Assembly: GCF_001486505.1 (NCBI RefSeq)
Contig: NZ_LN909065.1
Location: forward strand, 1,178,001-1,242,000
Origin: Paenibacillus rubinfantis
Lineage (GTDB): Bacteria; Bacillota; Bacilli; Paenibacillales; Paenibacillaceae
Length of the DNA stretch: 64,000 bases
Direction of reading: 5' to 3'
This document shows positions 51,501 to 59,770 of this stretch, one piece after another (within the stretch, counting starts at the first letter, position 1; each line of letters opens with the position of its first letter). Position numbers and translations under genes: made by a program. Below the pieces are notes generated by a model that was not told where the DNA came from, searched no databases, and was given only the letters and a program-made list of their open reading frames with translations.

Positions 51501-52897
51501 GGCGCCAGCTTCTCCCGGGTCACCGCCTCATCCGCCAGGTGCCATTCCTGCACCGCTTCCGGTACAAGGTGAGCGCTTTGCACCGCTCCTTCGGTCAAGT
51601 GCTGGCTTGTCACCGCCCCGCGGGCAAGCTGCGGCGATTGGACCGCCCCTTTGGCCAAGTGCCGGGTTAATACGGCTTCGTCGGCGATTTTCCCCGGCAG
51701 CACGCTTTGATCGGCGATTTTGGAGGAGGTTACCGCCTGTTCGATGATATGCGAGGTGCCCACCGATTGGTCAGCCAGCTTGGTGGAGGGAATCGATTTA
51801 TCGGCAAGATGGCGGGCTTTGATTTCTCGATCGGCGATATGCTCCTGCCCGATGCTGCCCGGCTGAACATGTTCGCTGCCTACCGCGCCCGGCGCAATAT
51901 GGCGGGTTTCGATGACAGCCCCGCTTAAATGGGATGACGTGACGCTACCTTCCTGCAGCTGCTCCGCTCCTACGCTGGACCAGGCCAGCAGTTCCCGGCC
52001 GATCAAGCCGGGGGCCAGGTGGCGCGAGTTGATCAACTGATCCGCCAAATGGCGGCTTTCAACCGCCCCCTCCGCCAACTTCTCCCCGGTCACGGAGCTG
52101 TCGCGCAGCTTGGACGTGGTGACGGAAGCGTCCCCCAGTTTGGAGGTATCAACCGCCCCGTTGGCCAGATGCTGTGCGTTTACCGCGCCGCTGCGGATTT
52201 TATCCCCCGTAACGACTTGGTCCTGCAGCAGATCGGTTGTCACGATCCATTCCGCCAGATGGCGGCTTTCGACCGCACCCTCCGCCAGCTTCTCCCCGGT
52301 GATCACCCGGTCCGCCAGCTTCTCCGGGGTTATGCTGCCGTCCGTCAGCTTCTCTCCGCTAATGGAATGATCCCGGATCGCCCGTCCTTCGATTGAGCTG
52401 TCCACCAAATGGCTGCCGTTCACCGACGACGGAGCGATTTTGGTGGAAGTCACCGACCGATCGGCCAGCTTGATGTTCTCCACGGCGTAATCGGCGATCC
52501 AAGCGGTGTCGATCGACCCCCGTGTGATCCGCGAAGCATCGATGGTAAACGGGGCGATTTTCTCCCGGGTGACGGCCTCATCAATGATATCGTCGGTATA
52601 AATGATGCCTTGCTCCTGGTTTGGAGCTGTTTTTTCATTCAACAGTTCCTGCAGTGCGGCACTCCCGTTAAGTTTCTCAGGCTCCGGCTCCACCTCTATG
52701 GGAGCCTTCAACGTGGTCTCCTCACCTTGTTCCGGCAGCGCGGGCGCTGCGGTTTCATGGAGCCGCATCTCCTTGCCGCCGGCTGGCAGCGAGGCCTTTC
52801 GTTCCTCCAACAGCGTTAATTCGTTGATTTCCGGATTATCTACGAAATAGAGCGTTTTCTTCGGTCTATTGGGTTTCGCTGGTTTTTGTCTCTTCAA
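48518..52897 (-). CDS. Giant protein of 126 tandem decapeptide repeats with a short C-terminal domain
   Basis: A 1459-residue protein from TTG at 52897 (AAAGGAG 10 nt upstream); an ATG at 52942 lacks a ribosome binding site. After a basic, Pro-rich start and an acidic linker (105 residues) come exactly 126 decapeptides (DNA 52582 to 48803) without any insertion or deletion, consensus xG(A/S)(V/I)xSxHLA. Hydrophobic residues fall at positions 4 and 9, every fifth residue. The last 94 residues form a separate domain (VTINFDSPFTSSNFVVVAMTNHAAYS, GFVTWMAIG). No signal peptide, LPxTG or S-layer motif is seen. The repeats resemble those of phage tail fibres (GAVTTAKLADGAV type), and the C-terminus may be what is called a WIAG-tail. 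A long beta-solenoid surface or spore fibre is likely, but function is unknown. Antisense frames here are repeat shadows. Confidence 0.85.
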   Translation of the reverse strand: MKRQKPAKPNRPKKTLYFVDNPEINELTLLEERKASLPAGGKEMRLHETAAPALPEQGEETTLKAPIEVEPEPEKLNGSAALQELLNEKTAPNQEQGIIYTDDIIDEAVTREKIAPFTIDASRITRGSIDTAWIADYAVENIKLADRSVTSTKIAPSSVNGSHLVDSSIEGRAIRDHSISGEKLTDGSITPEKLADRVITGEKLAEGAVESRHLAEWIVTTDLLQDQVVTGDKIRSGAVNAQHLANGAVDTSKLGDASVTTSKLRDSSVTGEKLAEGAVESRHLADQLINSRHLAPGLIGRELLAWSSVGAEQLQEGSVTSSHLSGAVIETRHIAPGAVGSEHVQPGSIGQEHIADREIKARHLADKSIPSTKLADQSVGTSHIIEQAVTSSKIADQSVLPGKIADEAVLTRHLAKGAVQSPQLARGAVTSQHLTEGAVQSAHLVPEAVQEWHLADEAVTREKLAPGEVTAEHLAEEAVSAEHLQPGSVTAEKLAKSSVTARVIAPGAVTESAIAAQQITAEHLGAGIVQTRHLAPGSITRSQIGAGAVREEHLGVGAVFSPHLQDYAVTSLKLSPESVTTDKLGDLAVTAAKLAVSSVTGPKLASQSVDSGHIAPGAVGPEALATGAVQADHLAEGAVHGAHLAKGSVTGRHLGVAEVKTQHIAAEAIDAEHLSAALRQSGVLPEEGISGEDLQPASITRRHLQSGAVGAEALGEQVVGSTHLQASAVQGVHLAKGAIQSQHLVGGAVQSAHLAHGSVTGQHLGEAVVHSRHIAAEAIDAGHLSADLRQNGVLPEAGIRGESLQAASITSEHLQTGAVGTDALGEQVVGSTHLQEGAVLSGHLANGAVQSRHLAEDVIQSEHLAKGSVTDRHLGVAVIGSYHIAAETISAAHMTPALRQSGLLPAAGVDGESLQPASITSRHLQAGAIGAEALGEQVVGSAHLQEGAVQSSHLEEGSVQSQHLAEGAVQGEHLAESSVESRHLGEAVVDDFHLAPEAVNVQHLSAELQQRGLLPAAGISGEALQPASISNRHLQVGAVNAIALGEQAVSSGHLQSGSVYHRHLADASVQSRNLAEGAVHGEHLAEGSVESQHLGEAVVDGSHLAPEAVNASHLSAELQQHGLLPEGGIGGEDLQAASITSRHLQAGAVNAIALGEQAVGSGHLKAGAVQSLHLADGAIQGRHLENGAVVSGHLAEGSVSERHLGDATISSRHLQEGSVQSGQLANAAVHNRHLAENVVHGGNLAADSVESRHLSDGAVNAHHISLEAINVWHLSAEIQQQGLLPEEGIGGEDIRPASIGRAHLQPGAVDAGALAEGVVGASHLQAGTVGNAHLAQGAVDSSQLADGAVGTRHLQPGSVGVEQLSFAPVQTLTGQPAKLQFGMAAFLLKHQEEETTVTINFDSPFTSSNFVVVAMTNHAAYSASLKDQSAESAVITISKLKECGVNYGFVTWMAIGSTR
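48803..52582 (-). repeat. 30-bp coding repeats with a 330-bp higher-order period
   Basis: The 126 coding repeats include a second level. Units 60-70, 71-81, 82-92 and 93-103 (50812-50483, 50482-50153, 50152-49823, 49822-49493) form four consecutive 11-unit blocks aligned unit by unit. A 16-unit block (49492-49013) and a final 7-unit part follow. Each full block has one unit of the type AxLxQxGLLP in place of the normal pattern. The first 50 units show no such period. Confidence 0.88.
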
Positions 52898-52956
52898 GAG
52901 CCGCCCTCTCCTTTGCCAAAAGTTAATCATCTTCGGTATCATATGCGGGCGTTTAG

Positions 52957-53751
52957 GCTCTTGTCACAGCTTTCGAGAAGCTGAGCTTCGCGGAAACCTT
53001 CGTTGGCATCATGGGTCCGGCCTTATCCGGCCTAATCCTGATGTTGTCCGACGTCTCCGATGGGCTGCTTATCACGTCGGCCTGTTACCTGATTTGCATG
53101 GGGTTGTTTACAAAGCTGAATCTAGCCGGGGAAAAAGAAACCCCGCGGCAAACCAAGCTCGCCGCGGAGTTTTTGGAGGGGTGGCACGCTTTTTTCGCCA
53201 ATAAACCGTTGATGTTGATGACCGTGTTCGTCGTCTTTCTGAACTGCACGTATACCGTGATTAACACTTCGGCAATCTACTTCGCCAAGGACCACCTGCG
53301 GTTGTCCTCGTCCCTGCTGGCCGTTGTGCTCTCCGCTTCGGGAGCCGGAGGTCTGGCCGGAAGCCTGATCCTGCGCCGGCTAAGACAAGCCTGGGGGCTC
53401 GGCAAAGTATTTGGCGCCTCCATCGTGTTAAATGCGTACGCTTATGCTCTGCTGTTTCTGACCAAAGGTCCCTTGCTGTTTGCCGTTGCCCTTTTCTTGT
53501 GCGGGTTTGCCGCCACCCTGTACAGCGTCATGGTATACGCCTTCCGCCAGGAGCAGACGCCGGCTGCACTGATGGGTCGGATCACCGGAATTACCGGGAC
53601 CTGCTTCCGCATCGGTATGCCCCTCGCCGTCTACGCTTCCGGCTGGGTTATCGCCTGGTGGGGCACAGGCGTTATCTTTATGGCCTGCGCGTTGTGGAAT
53701 CTGGTCACGCTGGCTGTTTACGTGCGGACCCGGCTGTGGAATGTGCCATGA
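52957..53751 (+). pseudogene. 5'-truncated MFS transporter remnant
   Basis: The frame is open from 52957 (after TAG at 52954) to the stop at 53751 and encodes the rear part of a 12-segment major facilitator, beginning inside segment 5 or so (SFAETFVGIMGPALSGLILML). Six or more membrane segments and the typical FRIGMPLAVYASGWVIAWWG end remain, but the first 140 or so residues, including motif A, are missing. An internal ATG at 53011 has no ribosome binding site. The cut end lies only 60 bp from the start of the decapeptide-repeat gene, so a deletion or the arrival of that gene probably removed the front. It is most likely non-functional. Confidence 0.8.
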
Positions 53752-53798
53752 CTTCATCTTCGTACAGAAGCACCGGACGGACTATCGCCCCACTTCTT

Positions 53799-55775
53799 CT
53801 AGCGCTCGCGCACCCACACCGTCATTTCCCCTTCGCCGCGGTTCGCCCAGGCGTAATAGGGAATAAATTTGAGCGTTGACGGTTGCTCCGTCAGGCGCGC
53901 CGCCCTGCTGTACAACCCGCCGCCGCCCCATTCCGGCCCGGTAAGGCGGACCGAGTCGGCCTGTACGGTAACGACACCGCCGAGCAGATCGGCTTCGTGC
54001 TTCGCGTGAAGCTCGGCCCCCCGCGGCAGAACCACCTCGTGCAGGTTCGGTCCATTGTCGGCTTGCTCCAGGCAATAAACGAGCGGGCCGCGTTGCAGCG
54101 CAACTTTGCCGGCATTCGCCCGCACGAGCGGGTGGCTGTACATGCGCGTCACCGGCATCTCCAGCTTGAGCTCGACGACATCGCCCGCACGCCATTGCCG
54201 CTGCAGCCGGATGTAGCCGTCCTGGAGCAATCCTCCCTCCAGCGCCACCTCTTCTCCATTGATCTGGAGGCTTGCTTCCGGACACCACTCCGGCAGCCGC
54301 AGGGCCAGTGTAAAGCGGCCTTCTCCTTCCGGCTGCACTTCGAAACGTACGTCTCCGTCCCAAGGGTAGTTGGTCGTTTGCGCCAGCTTCACCTTGCCCG
54401 CGCTCGTCCGCAATTCGGCTTCCCCGCCGATATAGAGATGAGCATACACCGTGTCGCCTTGCACCGAATAGATATATTCGCCAAGCGATGCCAGCAGGCG
54501 CGCAATGTTTGGCGGACAGCAAGCGCAGCCGAACCATTCCTGCCGAACCGTTTTAATATGGTCAAACTTATGGTTTGCCCCTCCGCAAGCCTTCGGGTCG
54601 ACCTCCAACGGATTCACGTAGAAGAAGTGCTTGCCGTCTCGGGCCATCCCGCCGACCACCGTATTGTACAAGGCTCGCTCCATCACATCAGCGTACCTTG
54701 ATTCCGGCGATATCCGCAGCATCCGCTGGGCGAAGAAGATCAGCCCGATCGATGCGCAGGTCTCCGCATACACCGTGTCGTTCGGCAGGTCGTAATCAAA
54801 CGAAAACGCCTCCCCCTGCGGCATGGAGCCCACCCCGCCGGTGATGTACATCTGTTTGCCGACAATGTTGTCCCACAGCTTACGACAGGCCGTCAGCATC
54901 GACTCGTCACCGGTCAGCGCCGCCACATCGGCCATCCCGGTCAGCATGTACAGCAGCCGGACGGCATGGCCCACGGCGGTCTCCTGCTCCCGTACCGGCA
55001 AATGCGCCTGATGGTATGCGAGATCCACGTGCTCGCTGCTTCCTGACCAGTGCGTTTTGCCTCCCCGACGTCTCAGCTCCTCCTCAAAAAAGAAAGGCTG
55101 CTGCCCCCGTTGATCGAGGAAATACCGGCTGAGGCGTAGATAGCGCTCTTGTCCAGTTGCCTCGTACAGCTTGACGAGCGCCAGCTCGATTTCCTGATGG
55201 CCGTCATAGCCGGGCAGCTTCCCGGGCTCTGCGCCAAATACGCTGTCGATGTAATCCGCGAATTTAGCGACCACGTCCAGCAGCTTTCTTTTTCCCGTGG
55301 CCCGATAATAGGCGACTCCCGCTTCAATCAAATGTCCCGCGCAATAGAGCTCATGGCATTCCGTCAGGTTCGTCCAGCGCTTGTCCGGCTCCTTCAGGAT
55401 GTAATACGTGTTCAAATACCCGTCTTCCCACTGAGCCATGGCCATGGTATCGATCAATCCGTCAGCGAGGGCCTCCAGCTCCGGGTTTGCATCCGCTTCC
55501 AAAAGATAAGCCGCCGCTTCCAGCCATTTGGCCAAATCGCTGTCCTGGAACACCAGCCCGTAATAATCGCCTTGGACTTGCCCGGCGGCAATCTGAAAGT
55601 TGCGTACCGACCCGCTGGGCTCCGCGCCTTCCACCCGGTCGTTTAGCGCCTCCCATTGATAAGGGACAACCACCTCCTTCACCAATTGAATATAGTAGCT
55701 CCAAAACGCGTCGCGTATTTGTACCCGGTTTAATTCGATCCGTTCAGAACGCGGCATTTTCCCGGCTATGTTCAT
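53799..55775 (-). CDS. Glycoside hydrolase family 127 (beta-L-arabinofuranosidase type)
   Basis: A 658-residue cytoplasmic GH127 (former DUF1680) enzyme. The (alpha/alpha)6 barrel is seen in WEDGYLNTYYILKEPDKRWTNLTECHELYCAGHLIEAGVAYY and EHVDLAYHQAHLPVREQETAVGHAVRLLYM. The zinc/catalytic cluster includes ETCASIG (Glu and Cys) and FGCACCPPNIARLLASLGEYIY, whose adjacent cysteines include the nucleophile. C-terminal beta-sandwich domains follow (GKVALQRGPLVYCLE). Such enzymes remove beta-L-arabinofuranose from plant glycans. A divergent AraC regulator gene starts 131 bp away. Confidence 0.92.
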   Translation of the reverse strand: MNIAGKMPRSERIELNRVQIRDAFWSYYIQLVKEVVVPYQWEALNDRVEGAEPSGSVRNFQIAAGQVQGDYYGLVFQDSDLAKWLEAAAYLLEADANPELEALADGLIDTMAMAQWEDGYLNTYYILKEPDKRWTNLTECHELYCAGHLIEAGVAYYRATGKRKLLDVVAKFADYIDSVFGAEPGKLPGYDGHQEIELALVKLYEATGQERYLRLSRYFLDQRGQQPFFFEEELRRRGGKTHWSGSSEHVDLAYHQAHLPVREQETAVGHAVRLLYMLTGMADVAALTGDESMLTACRKLWDNIVGKQMYITGGVGSMPQGEAFSFDYDLPNDTVYAETCASIGLIFFAQRMLRISPESRYADVMERALYNTVVGGMARDGKHFFYVNPLEVDPKACGGANHKFDHIKTVRQEWFGCACCPPNIARLLASLGEYIYSVQGDTVYAHLYIGGEAELRTSAGKVKLAQTTNYPWDGDVRFEVQPEGEGRFTLALRLPEWCPEASLQINGEEVALEGGLLQDGYIRLQRQWRAGDVVELKLEMPVTRMYSHPLVRANAGKVALQRGPLVYCLEQADNGPNLHEVVLPRGAELHAKHEADLLGGVVTVQADSVRLTGPEWGGGGLYSRAARLTEQPSTLKFIPYYAWANRGEGEMTVWVRER

Positions 55776-55906
55776 GACAAGCTTCCTCCTCTTTTTCGAA
55801 AAATCATACTGACAAATCTCATTTTATCTCATATATTTAGATCAAAATACGAATTCCATCAACCTCAAATTTATAATATTTCACACTCAGAATGGAGGAG
55901 GTTGCT

Positions 55907-56803
55907 ATGTCAAAGCCAACGGACCTGGTGCAGCTTACAGCCCCGCCTTTGCCCTATTTTCTCGAGTGCGGGCACTCGGTGTATCTGCCCGGAGACGAGC
56001 ATCCCAATCGGCGAAACATCGGGATATTCGACTGGATCGTCGTGGAGTCCGGCACGTTATATCTCGGGGAGGCCGGGCAGTCCTGGAGCTTGGGAGCCGG
56101 CCAATCGCTGCTGCTGCTGCCTGATCGGCATCATTACGCGGTAAAGCCATGCGAGGAGATGACCTCCTTCTACTGGCTGCATTTTCACACGGTTTGCGCG
56201 TGGCAGCAGCTCCCGGCGGAGGAAGCGGACCACCGCTATCCCGATGCGGACGAGCATCACGGCCGCTTTCTGGCTTCGCCGTATTCCCTGCAGCTCCCCA
56301 AAGCCTGGGATCTTCCCTCTCCCGACCAGACATTCCGCTTGTTCCGGCAACTGCTGGAGAGTCTGGGAGAACGCCAATCCCGGGCGTTTTGGAACCGGCA
56401 GCAGCGGTTTGAGGAGCTTCTCCGCACAATGGACCTGCGGCAGCTGGAATCCCACACCTCCCCGGTTGTGACGGTTGCGGAGAAGGCCGAAGCCTACATC
56501 AAAAGCAATTACCGCTCGGAGCTAAACAGCGGACAAATGGCCGAAGCGCTGCATTACCACTACAACTACATTACCCGCTGCATGAAGCAGGTGTACGGCA
56601 TGACGCCAAATGACTATTTGCTGCACTACCGGCTAGAGCAAGCGAAGCTGCTGCTGCTCAAGACGGAGTGGCCGATCGCGGAGATCGCTACCTACGTTGG
56701 CTTCAACAGTACACCTTACTTCTCCAACCGTTTTGCGCTCAAGAACGGCTGCTCGCCCCGGGCATTTCGCAAGCAGTATGTTGGTAACGTCAAACACTTT
56801 TAG
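55907..56803 (+). CDS. AraC-family regulator, probable activator of the GH127 gene
   Basis: A 298-residue protein with a cupin-like N-terminal domain (GIFDWIVVESGTLYLGEAGQSWSLGAGQSLLLLPDRHHYAVKP) and a C-terminal AraC helix-turn-helix pair (LNSGQMAEALHYHYNYITRCMKQVYGMTPNDYLLHYRLEQAKLLLL and WPIAEIATYVGFNSTPYFSNRFALKNGCSPRAFRKQY). ATG at 55907 has AGGAGG 6 nt upstream; the ATG at 55892 would begin in the ribosome binding site. TATAAT-like sequence stands near 55872. It is divergent from GH127, so it probably activates that gene in response to an arabinose-containing sugar. No ordinary terminator follows; array A2 begins 73 nt after the stop. Confidence 0.9.
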   Translation: MSKPTDLVQLTAPPLPYFLECGHSVYLPGDEHPNRRNIGIFDWIVVESGTLYLGEAGQSWSLGAGQSLLLLPDRHHYAVKPCEEMTSFYWLHFHTVCAWQQLPAEEADHRYPDADEHHGRFLASPYSLQLPKAWDLPSPDQTFRLFRQLLESLGERQSRAFWNRQQRFEELLRTMDLRQLESHTSPVVTVAEKAEAYIKSNYRSELNSGQMAEALHYHYNYITRCMKQVYGMTPNDYLLHYRLEQAKLLLLKTEWPIAEIATYVGFNSTPYFSNRFALKNGCSPRAFRKQYVGNVKHF

Positions 56804-56875
56804 CTGCTGCTAGATGCTGCTCCGCGCCCATCGCCGTATGTTTCTTCTTAGGCTGCAGCACATCGCAACTGCAAA

Positions 56876-57053
56876 ATGTTGTATTTCCTACAACATTTCA
56901 GCGGCTATCTCGCTCCACACCCGCAAAATGTTGTACCAAGTACAACATTTCCGGCGATTTTCCCCCGAGGTGCTCGATAATGTTGCACTTTATGCAACAT
57001 TTTGGGGCGAACCTCCTAAACTAGAGTCAATAATGTTGTACAAAATGCAACAT
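56876..57053. repeat. Array A2: second copy of the ATGTTGYA-N5-TRCAACAT palindromes
   Basis: Units at 56876-56896, 56928-56948, 56980-57000 and 57033-57053; centre steps are 52, 52 and 53 nt. Loops are again 5 nt and unconserved, while arms match array A. The second spacers of the two arrays are related (both contain GCG, a T-rich part and CCCCGAGG), showing common descent. The third spacer carries AACTAGAG, which also occurs in the second spacer of array C. The array lies between the convergent AraC and lipoprotein genes. Confidence 0.9.
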
Positions 57054-57080
57054 TTCCTCTTATCCCTCTCCATCCCCATG

Positions 57081-57120
57081 AAAAAACCGCCCGCTGCAGA
57101 GCCCTGCGCGGACGGTTTAA
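57081..57120 (-). terminator. Terminator of the lipoprotein gene
   Basis: On the minus strand AAACCGTCCGCGCAGGGC pairs with GCAGCGGGCGGTTT (stem interrupted near the loop), followed by six T residues. It lies about 60 bp after the stop. Confidence 0.8.
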
Positions 57121-57176
57121 GTTTAATTTAGATTGGAATATTGGTTTCGCTTACTGTCACCAGTCCGCTAATCGCG

Positions 57177-58097
57177 TTAATCCGTTGCCACAACGGTATT
57201 GATGGACGCAAATGCCAGCGGACCAAAGCCTTCCGACGCTTCGCCAACCGGCTGATTCAACAGAAAGGCAAATCCCTGCCCGTCGATGTTCTTGACGATA
57301 TACTGCTGGGTCAGCCCCTTGCCTTGCGCGAACAAGAACAGCTCGGCATCGCGCATCGTTTCGTAGATCTGGTCGCCGGTACGCCGCTCAACTTTGCCGA
57401 CTTTAGACATGTCACTTTGGGCTGCCTTCGCCAGCTCCTCGATATCGTAATCGGCAGGCAGCTTCGTGATGACCACATGATAGTCCGAGTCGTAATTCAT
57501 CATGAGTTTATTGGTCTTCGCGTCAAAAGAGAAGATATCGAACATATAAAATGCGTACCCCTCCCCCTTAGCCAAGGTCGTGGTTCGCGTCTCTTTCATG
57601 CCTTCCAGCTCAACCTCGATCGATTTCTCGGCCGGCAGTTCCGACATCATGCCTTTGGCGGGAGCCGCCTCCAACTTCGTTAAGATCAACTGCTTCAGCG
57701 TAGCATCACCTTCCACTGGCCGCTCCACGTACTCGAACGACACAGGCGTCCCTTGCTCCAAACTTTGCGCCGCCGCACTTAACGTTTCATCCATTTGAAA
57801 AGCGGCTGGTGCCCCATCCATCTCAATCTCTGCCGAATGGTTGTCAATGAATCCAACGAACGTGCCCGTTCCCTGCTTTGTTTCGCCTGCGGTGTCATCT
57901 GGTGCGTTGTTGTCAGGATTCGTTTGTTCGCTATTGTTGCCTGTCTCCGTCTGGTTCGCGTTCGCTTCCCCGCCTGCATTCATTCCTGTCTCAGAGTCAT
58001 TCCCGGAGCACGCCGTCAGCGCGATGACCAGTAAGATCATTCCCATCCAGCCGGTGGTCTTCTTCCATTTATGTTTCTTCAAGCTCATGTTTGTCAT
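57177..58097 (-). CDS. Lipoprotein of unknown function
   Basis: A 306-residue protein with a lipoprotein signal peptide (GMILLVIALTACSG, lipobox LTAC). A low-complexity Asn/Glu/Thr/Gly-rich linker of about 50 residues follows. The folded part contains TGTFVGFIDNHSAEIEMDG...AFQMDETL...VSFEYVE, which looks like a small beta-barrel, and then a helical/strand domain (YAFYMFDIFSFDAKTNKLMMNYDSDYHVVITKLP). I do not recognise the family. The ATG at 58097 has GGGGGTG 7 nt upstream; the frame extends to 58208 without one. It is presumably anchored on the outer face of the membrane. It is bracketed by its own terminator and that of bdbC, so it is transcribed alone. Confidence 0.8.
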   Translation of the reverse strand: MTNMSLKKHKWKKTTGWMGMILLVIALTACSGNDSETGMNAGGEANANQTETGNNSEQTNPDNNAPDDTAGETKQGTGTFVGFIDNHSAEIEMDGAPAAFQMDETLSAAAQSLEQGTPVSFEYVERPVEGDATLKQLILTKLEAAPAKGMMSELPAEKSIEVELEGMKETRTTTLAKGEGYAFYMFDIFSFDAKTNKLMMNYDSDYHVVITKLPADYDIEELAKAAQSDMSKVGKVERRTGDQIYETMRDAELFLFAQGKGLTQQYIVKNIDGQGFAFLLNQPVGEASEGFGPLAFASINTVVATD

Positions 58098-58183
58098 TAT
58101 AAGCACCCCCACATACACAGACGGCTTAAACCCTTGAAAAGTTGCCATCACGAGGCATTTCTCACAGCGATACCCCGTAAACG

Positions 58184-58228
58184 CAAAAAAGAGGCAAAAT
58201 CTCCTCATCGAGGAGGCTTTGCCTCATC
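58184..58228 (-). terminator. Terminator of bdbC
   Basis: On the minus strand GAGGCAAAGCCTCCTC pairs with GAGGAGATTTTGCCTC and runs into six T residues. Confidence 0.9.
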
Positions 58229-58251
58229 CCCTTACGTTTCCAATTTCCAGG

Positions 58252-58692
58252 TTATTGCACCACGTCTGCTTCCTTTTTTTCGCGAGCCGCCAGCAAAAAT
58301 AGGGTGATCAGCACAAAAGCCACCAGCGCCATAAACGGGATCGTAATAAATCCGAGCCAACCTTGGCCTAAGTAATCCACGTTGCACGGCACGCCGATTT
58401 TGCAGGGAAGTAGCTTGGCTAATGCAGGGATTTTTTGCTCACTGTAGTGGTAGATGGAGATACAGCCGCCGATGATGCTGAGCGGAAGCACGTATGAAAT
58501 GATCCGACGGTCGTTCTTATAAGCGGCCATCCCCAGCAAAATGACCTGCGGATACATGAAGATCCGCTGGAACCAGCACAGCCGGCAAGGCTCATAATGC
58601 AGCACTTCGCTTAGATATAAGCTGCCCGCCGTCGCGACCAGCGCGACCAGCCAGGCGAGGTAGATGCCGTAGTCTTTCAAGAACCCCCGCAT
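58252..58692 (-). CDS. bdbC: Disulfide bond formation membrane protein BdbC (DsbB family)
   Basis: A 146-residue protein with four membrane segments. The quinone-linked Cys pair is in YEPCRLCWFQRIFMYPQ, the second pair in KLLPCKIGVPCNVDYLG, exactly as in the BdbC group of DsbB proteins. It reoxidises BdbD and passes electrons to menaquinone. ATG at 58692 has GGGAGGG about 6 nt upstream; the longer frame is not supported. bdbD follows upstream on the same strand, 177 bp away. Confidence 0.95.
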   Translation of the reverse strand: MRGFLKDYGIYLAWLVALVATAGSLYLSEVLHYEPCRLCWFQRIFMYPQVILLGMAAYKNDRRIISYVLPLSIIGGCISIYHYSEQKIPALAKLLPCKIGVPCNVDYLGQGWLGFITIPFMALVAFVLITLFLLAAREKKEADVVQ

Positions 58693-58869
58693 CCCCATCC
58701 CTCCCTCATTATAAGGTAGTTGAAAAAGACATCTTTGGATCACGAAGCAATAACACCGGAGTTAATTCGGCATCGAATCTTGCACTCACCCGGGCCCTCC
58801 GCCCACTCCCGTAGGCTACGGCTACGCTGCGCTACTCATTTCCTAGCTTCGTCCAACCTTCGAATAAAA

Positions 58870-59583
58870 TTATTTTGCGGCTAATTCGTTATCAAGCGTC
58901 TTCTTCAATGCTTCGTAATCGCCGAGGTTACCGGCATACTCGATCCCGTTGATGAAGAACGTCGGCGTACTGTCAACGCGCAGCTTGTCCCCTTTGGACA
59001 AATGCGCTTGGACCTCGTCTTGATAAGTCGCCTCTGCGATATCCTTCTGCAGCAGCTCGTAATCGATCGGCAGCTCCAATTCTTTGGCTAGATTCACCAA
59101 GAATTCAGGTGAAGCCCATCCGCTGTTCTCCGCCCCCTGACGCTCAAAAATCGCATCGAAATACGTCCAGAACGCTTCATTGCTTTGATGATACACCGAT
59201 TGAGCGGCCAAGGCGGCCGTAAACGAATCGGAGCCGATAAACGGCAGGTTCATGAAATAAAAGGCGACTTTGCCTTGATCTATATAATCCTTCACCAAAT
59301 CCGGCTTAATGAGTTCGTTAACGTGTTTACAGGACGGACATTGATAATCCCCGAACTCCAGCACCTTCACCGGCGCGTCGGCTTGTCCCAGCACGGGCAA
59401 GGCGGCGTAGTCAAATTCGGCAGCCTTCGGCTTCGGCTGAATGGTCAGCACCACAATGATGAGGACCAGAAGCAGCCCCACCGTCGTAAACCAGATCAGG
59501 CGTCTTCTTTTCATTTGCTGCTGCTGTTTGAGTTGTTCGGCTTTGCGCTTGGCCAAAGCGTTGCTTGTTGTTTTCGGCGGCAT
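58870..59583 (-). CDS. bdbD: Thiol:disulfide oxidoreductase BdbD (DsbA family)
   Basis: A 237-residue membrane-anchored oxidase. A basic cytoplasmic tail and one membrane segment (LIWFTTVGLLLVLIIVVLTI, about 30-50) are followed by a thioredoxin fold with the active site FGDYQCPSCKHVNE and the cis-Pro loop VDSTPTFFINGIEY. It puts disulfide bonds into exported proteins and is reoxidised by BdbC, encoded just downstream. ATG at 59583 has AGAAGGGG about 4 nt upstream. Confidence 0.94.
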   Translation of the reverse strand: MPPKTTSNALAKRKAEQLKQQQQMKRRRLIWFTTVGLLLVLIIVVLTIQPKPKAAEFDYAALPVLGQADAPVKVLEFGDYQCPSCKHVNELIKPDLVKDYIDQGKVAFYFMNLPFIGSDSFTAALAAQSVYHQSNEAFWTYFDAIFERQGAENSGWASPEFLVNLAKELELPIDYELLQKDIAEATYQDEVQAHLSKGDKLRVDSTPTFFINGIEYAGNLGDYEALKKTLDNELAAK

Positions 59584-59702
59584 GCGACCCCTTCTTTCCT
59601 TATAAATAGTGGATTCTAGATTCGTTTTATCCTGCAACCATTCTAGTTACAAAAGCAGGATTCGTCAAGCCGGACCAAGGCCCCTGCCGCACCCTCCCAA
59701 CG

Positions 59703-59743
59703 AAAAAAGACCGCCCCTAGCGCTCTCAGCGTTAGGGACAGCC
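59703..59743 (-). terminator. Terminator of the Ctc/L25 gene
   Basis: On the minus strand GGCTGTCCCTAACGC pairs with GCGCTAGGGGCGGTC across a short loop, followed by six T residues, about 30 bp after the stop. Confidence 0.85.
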
Positions 59744-59770
59744 TCCCCCTTGAAACGGTATTACCGCGAG

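Noticed and set aside
48712..52850. Many plus-strand open frames of 60-190 codons in the decapeptide gene
   Set aside because: They are antisense shadows produced by the 30-bp period and high GC; none has family features.
53011..53751. Intact short transporter starting at ATG 53011
   Set aside because: No ribosome binding site, and the first third of the MFS fold is missing.
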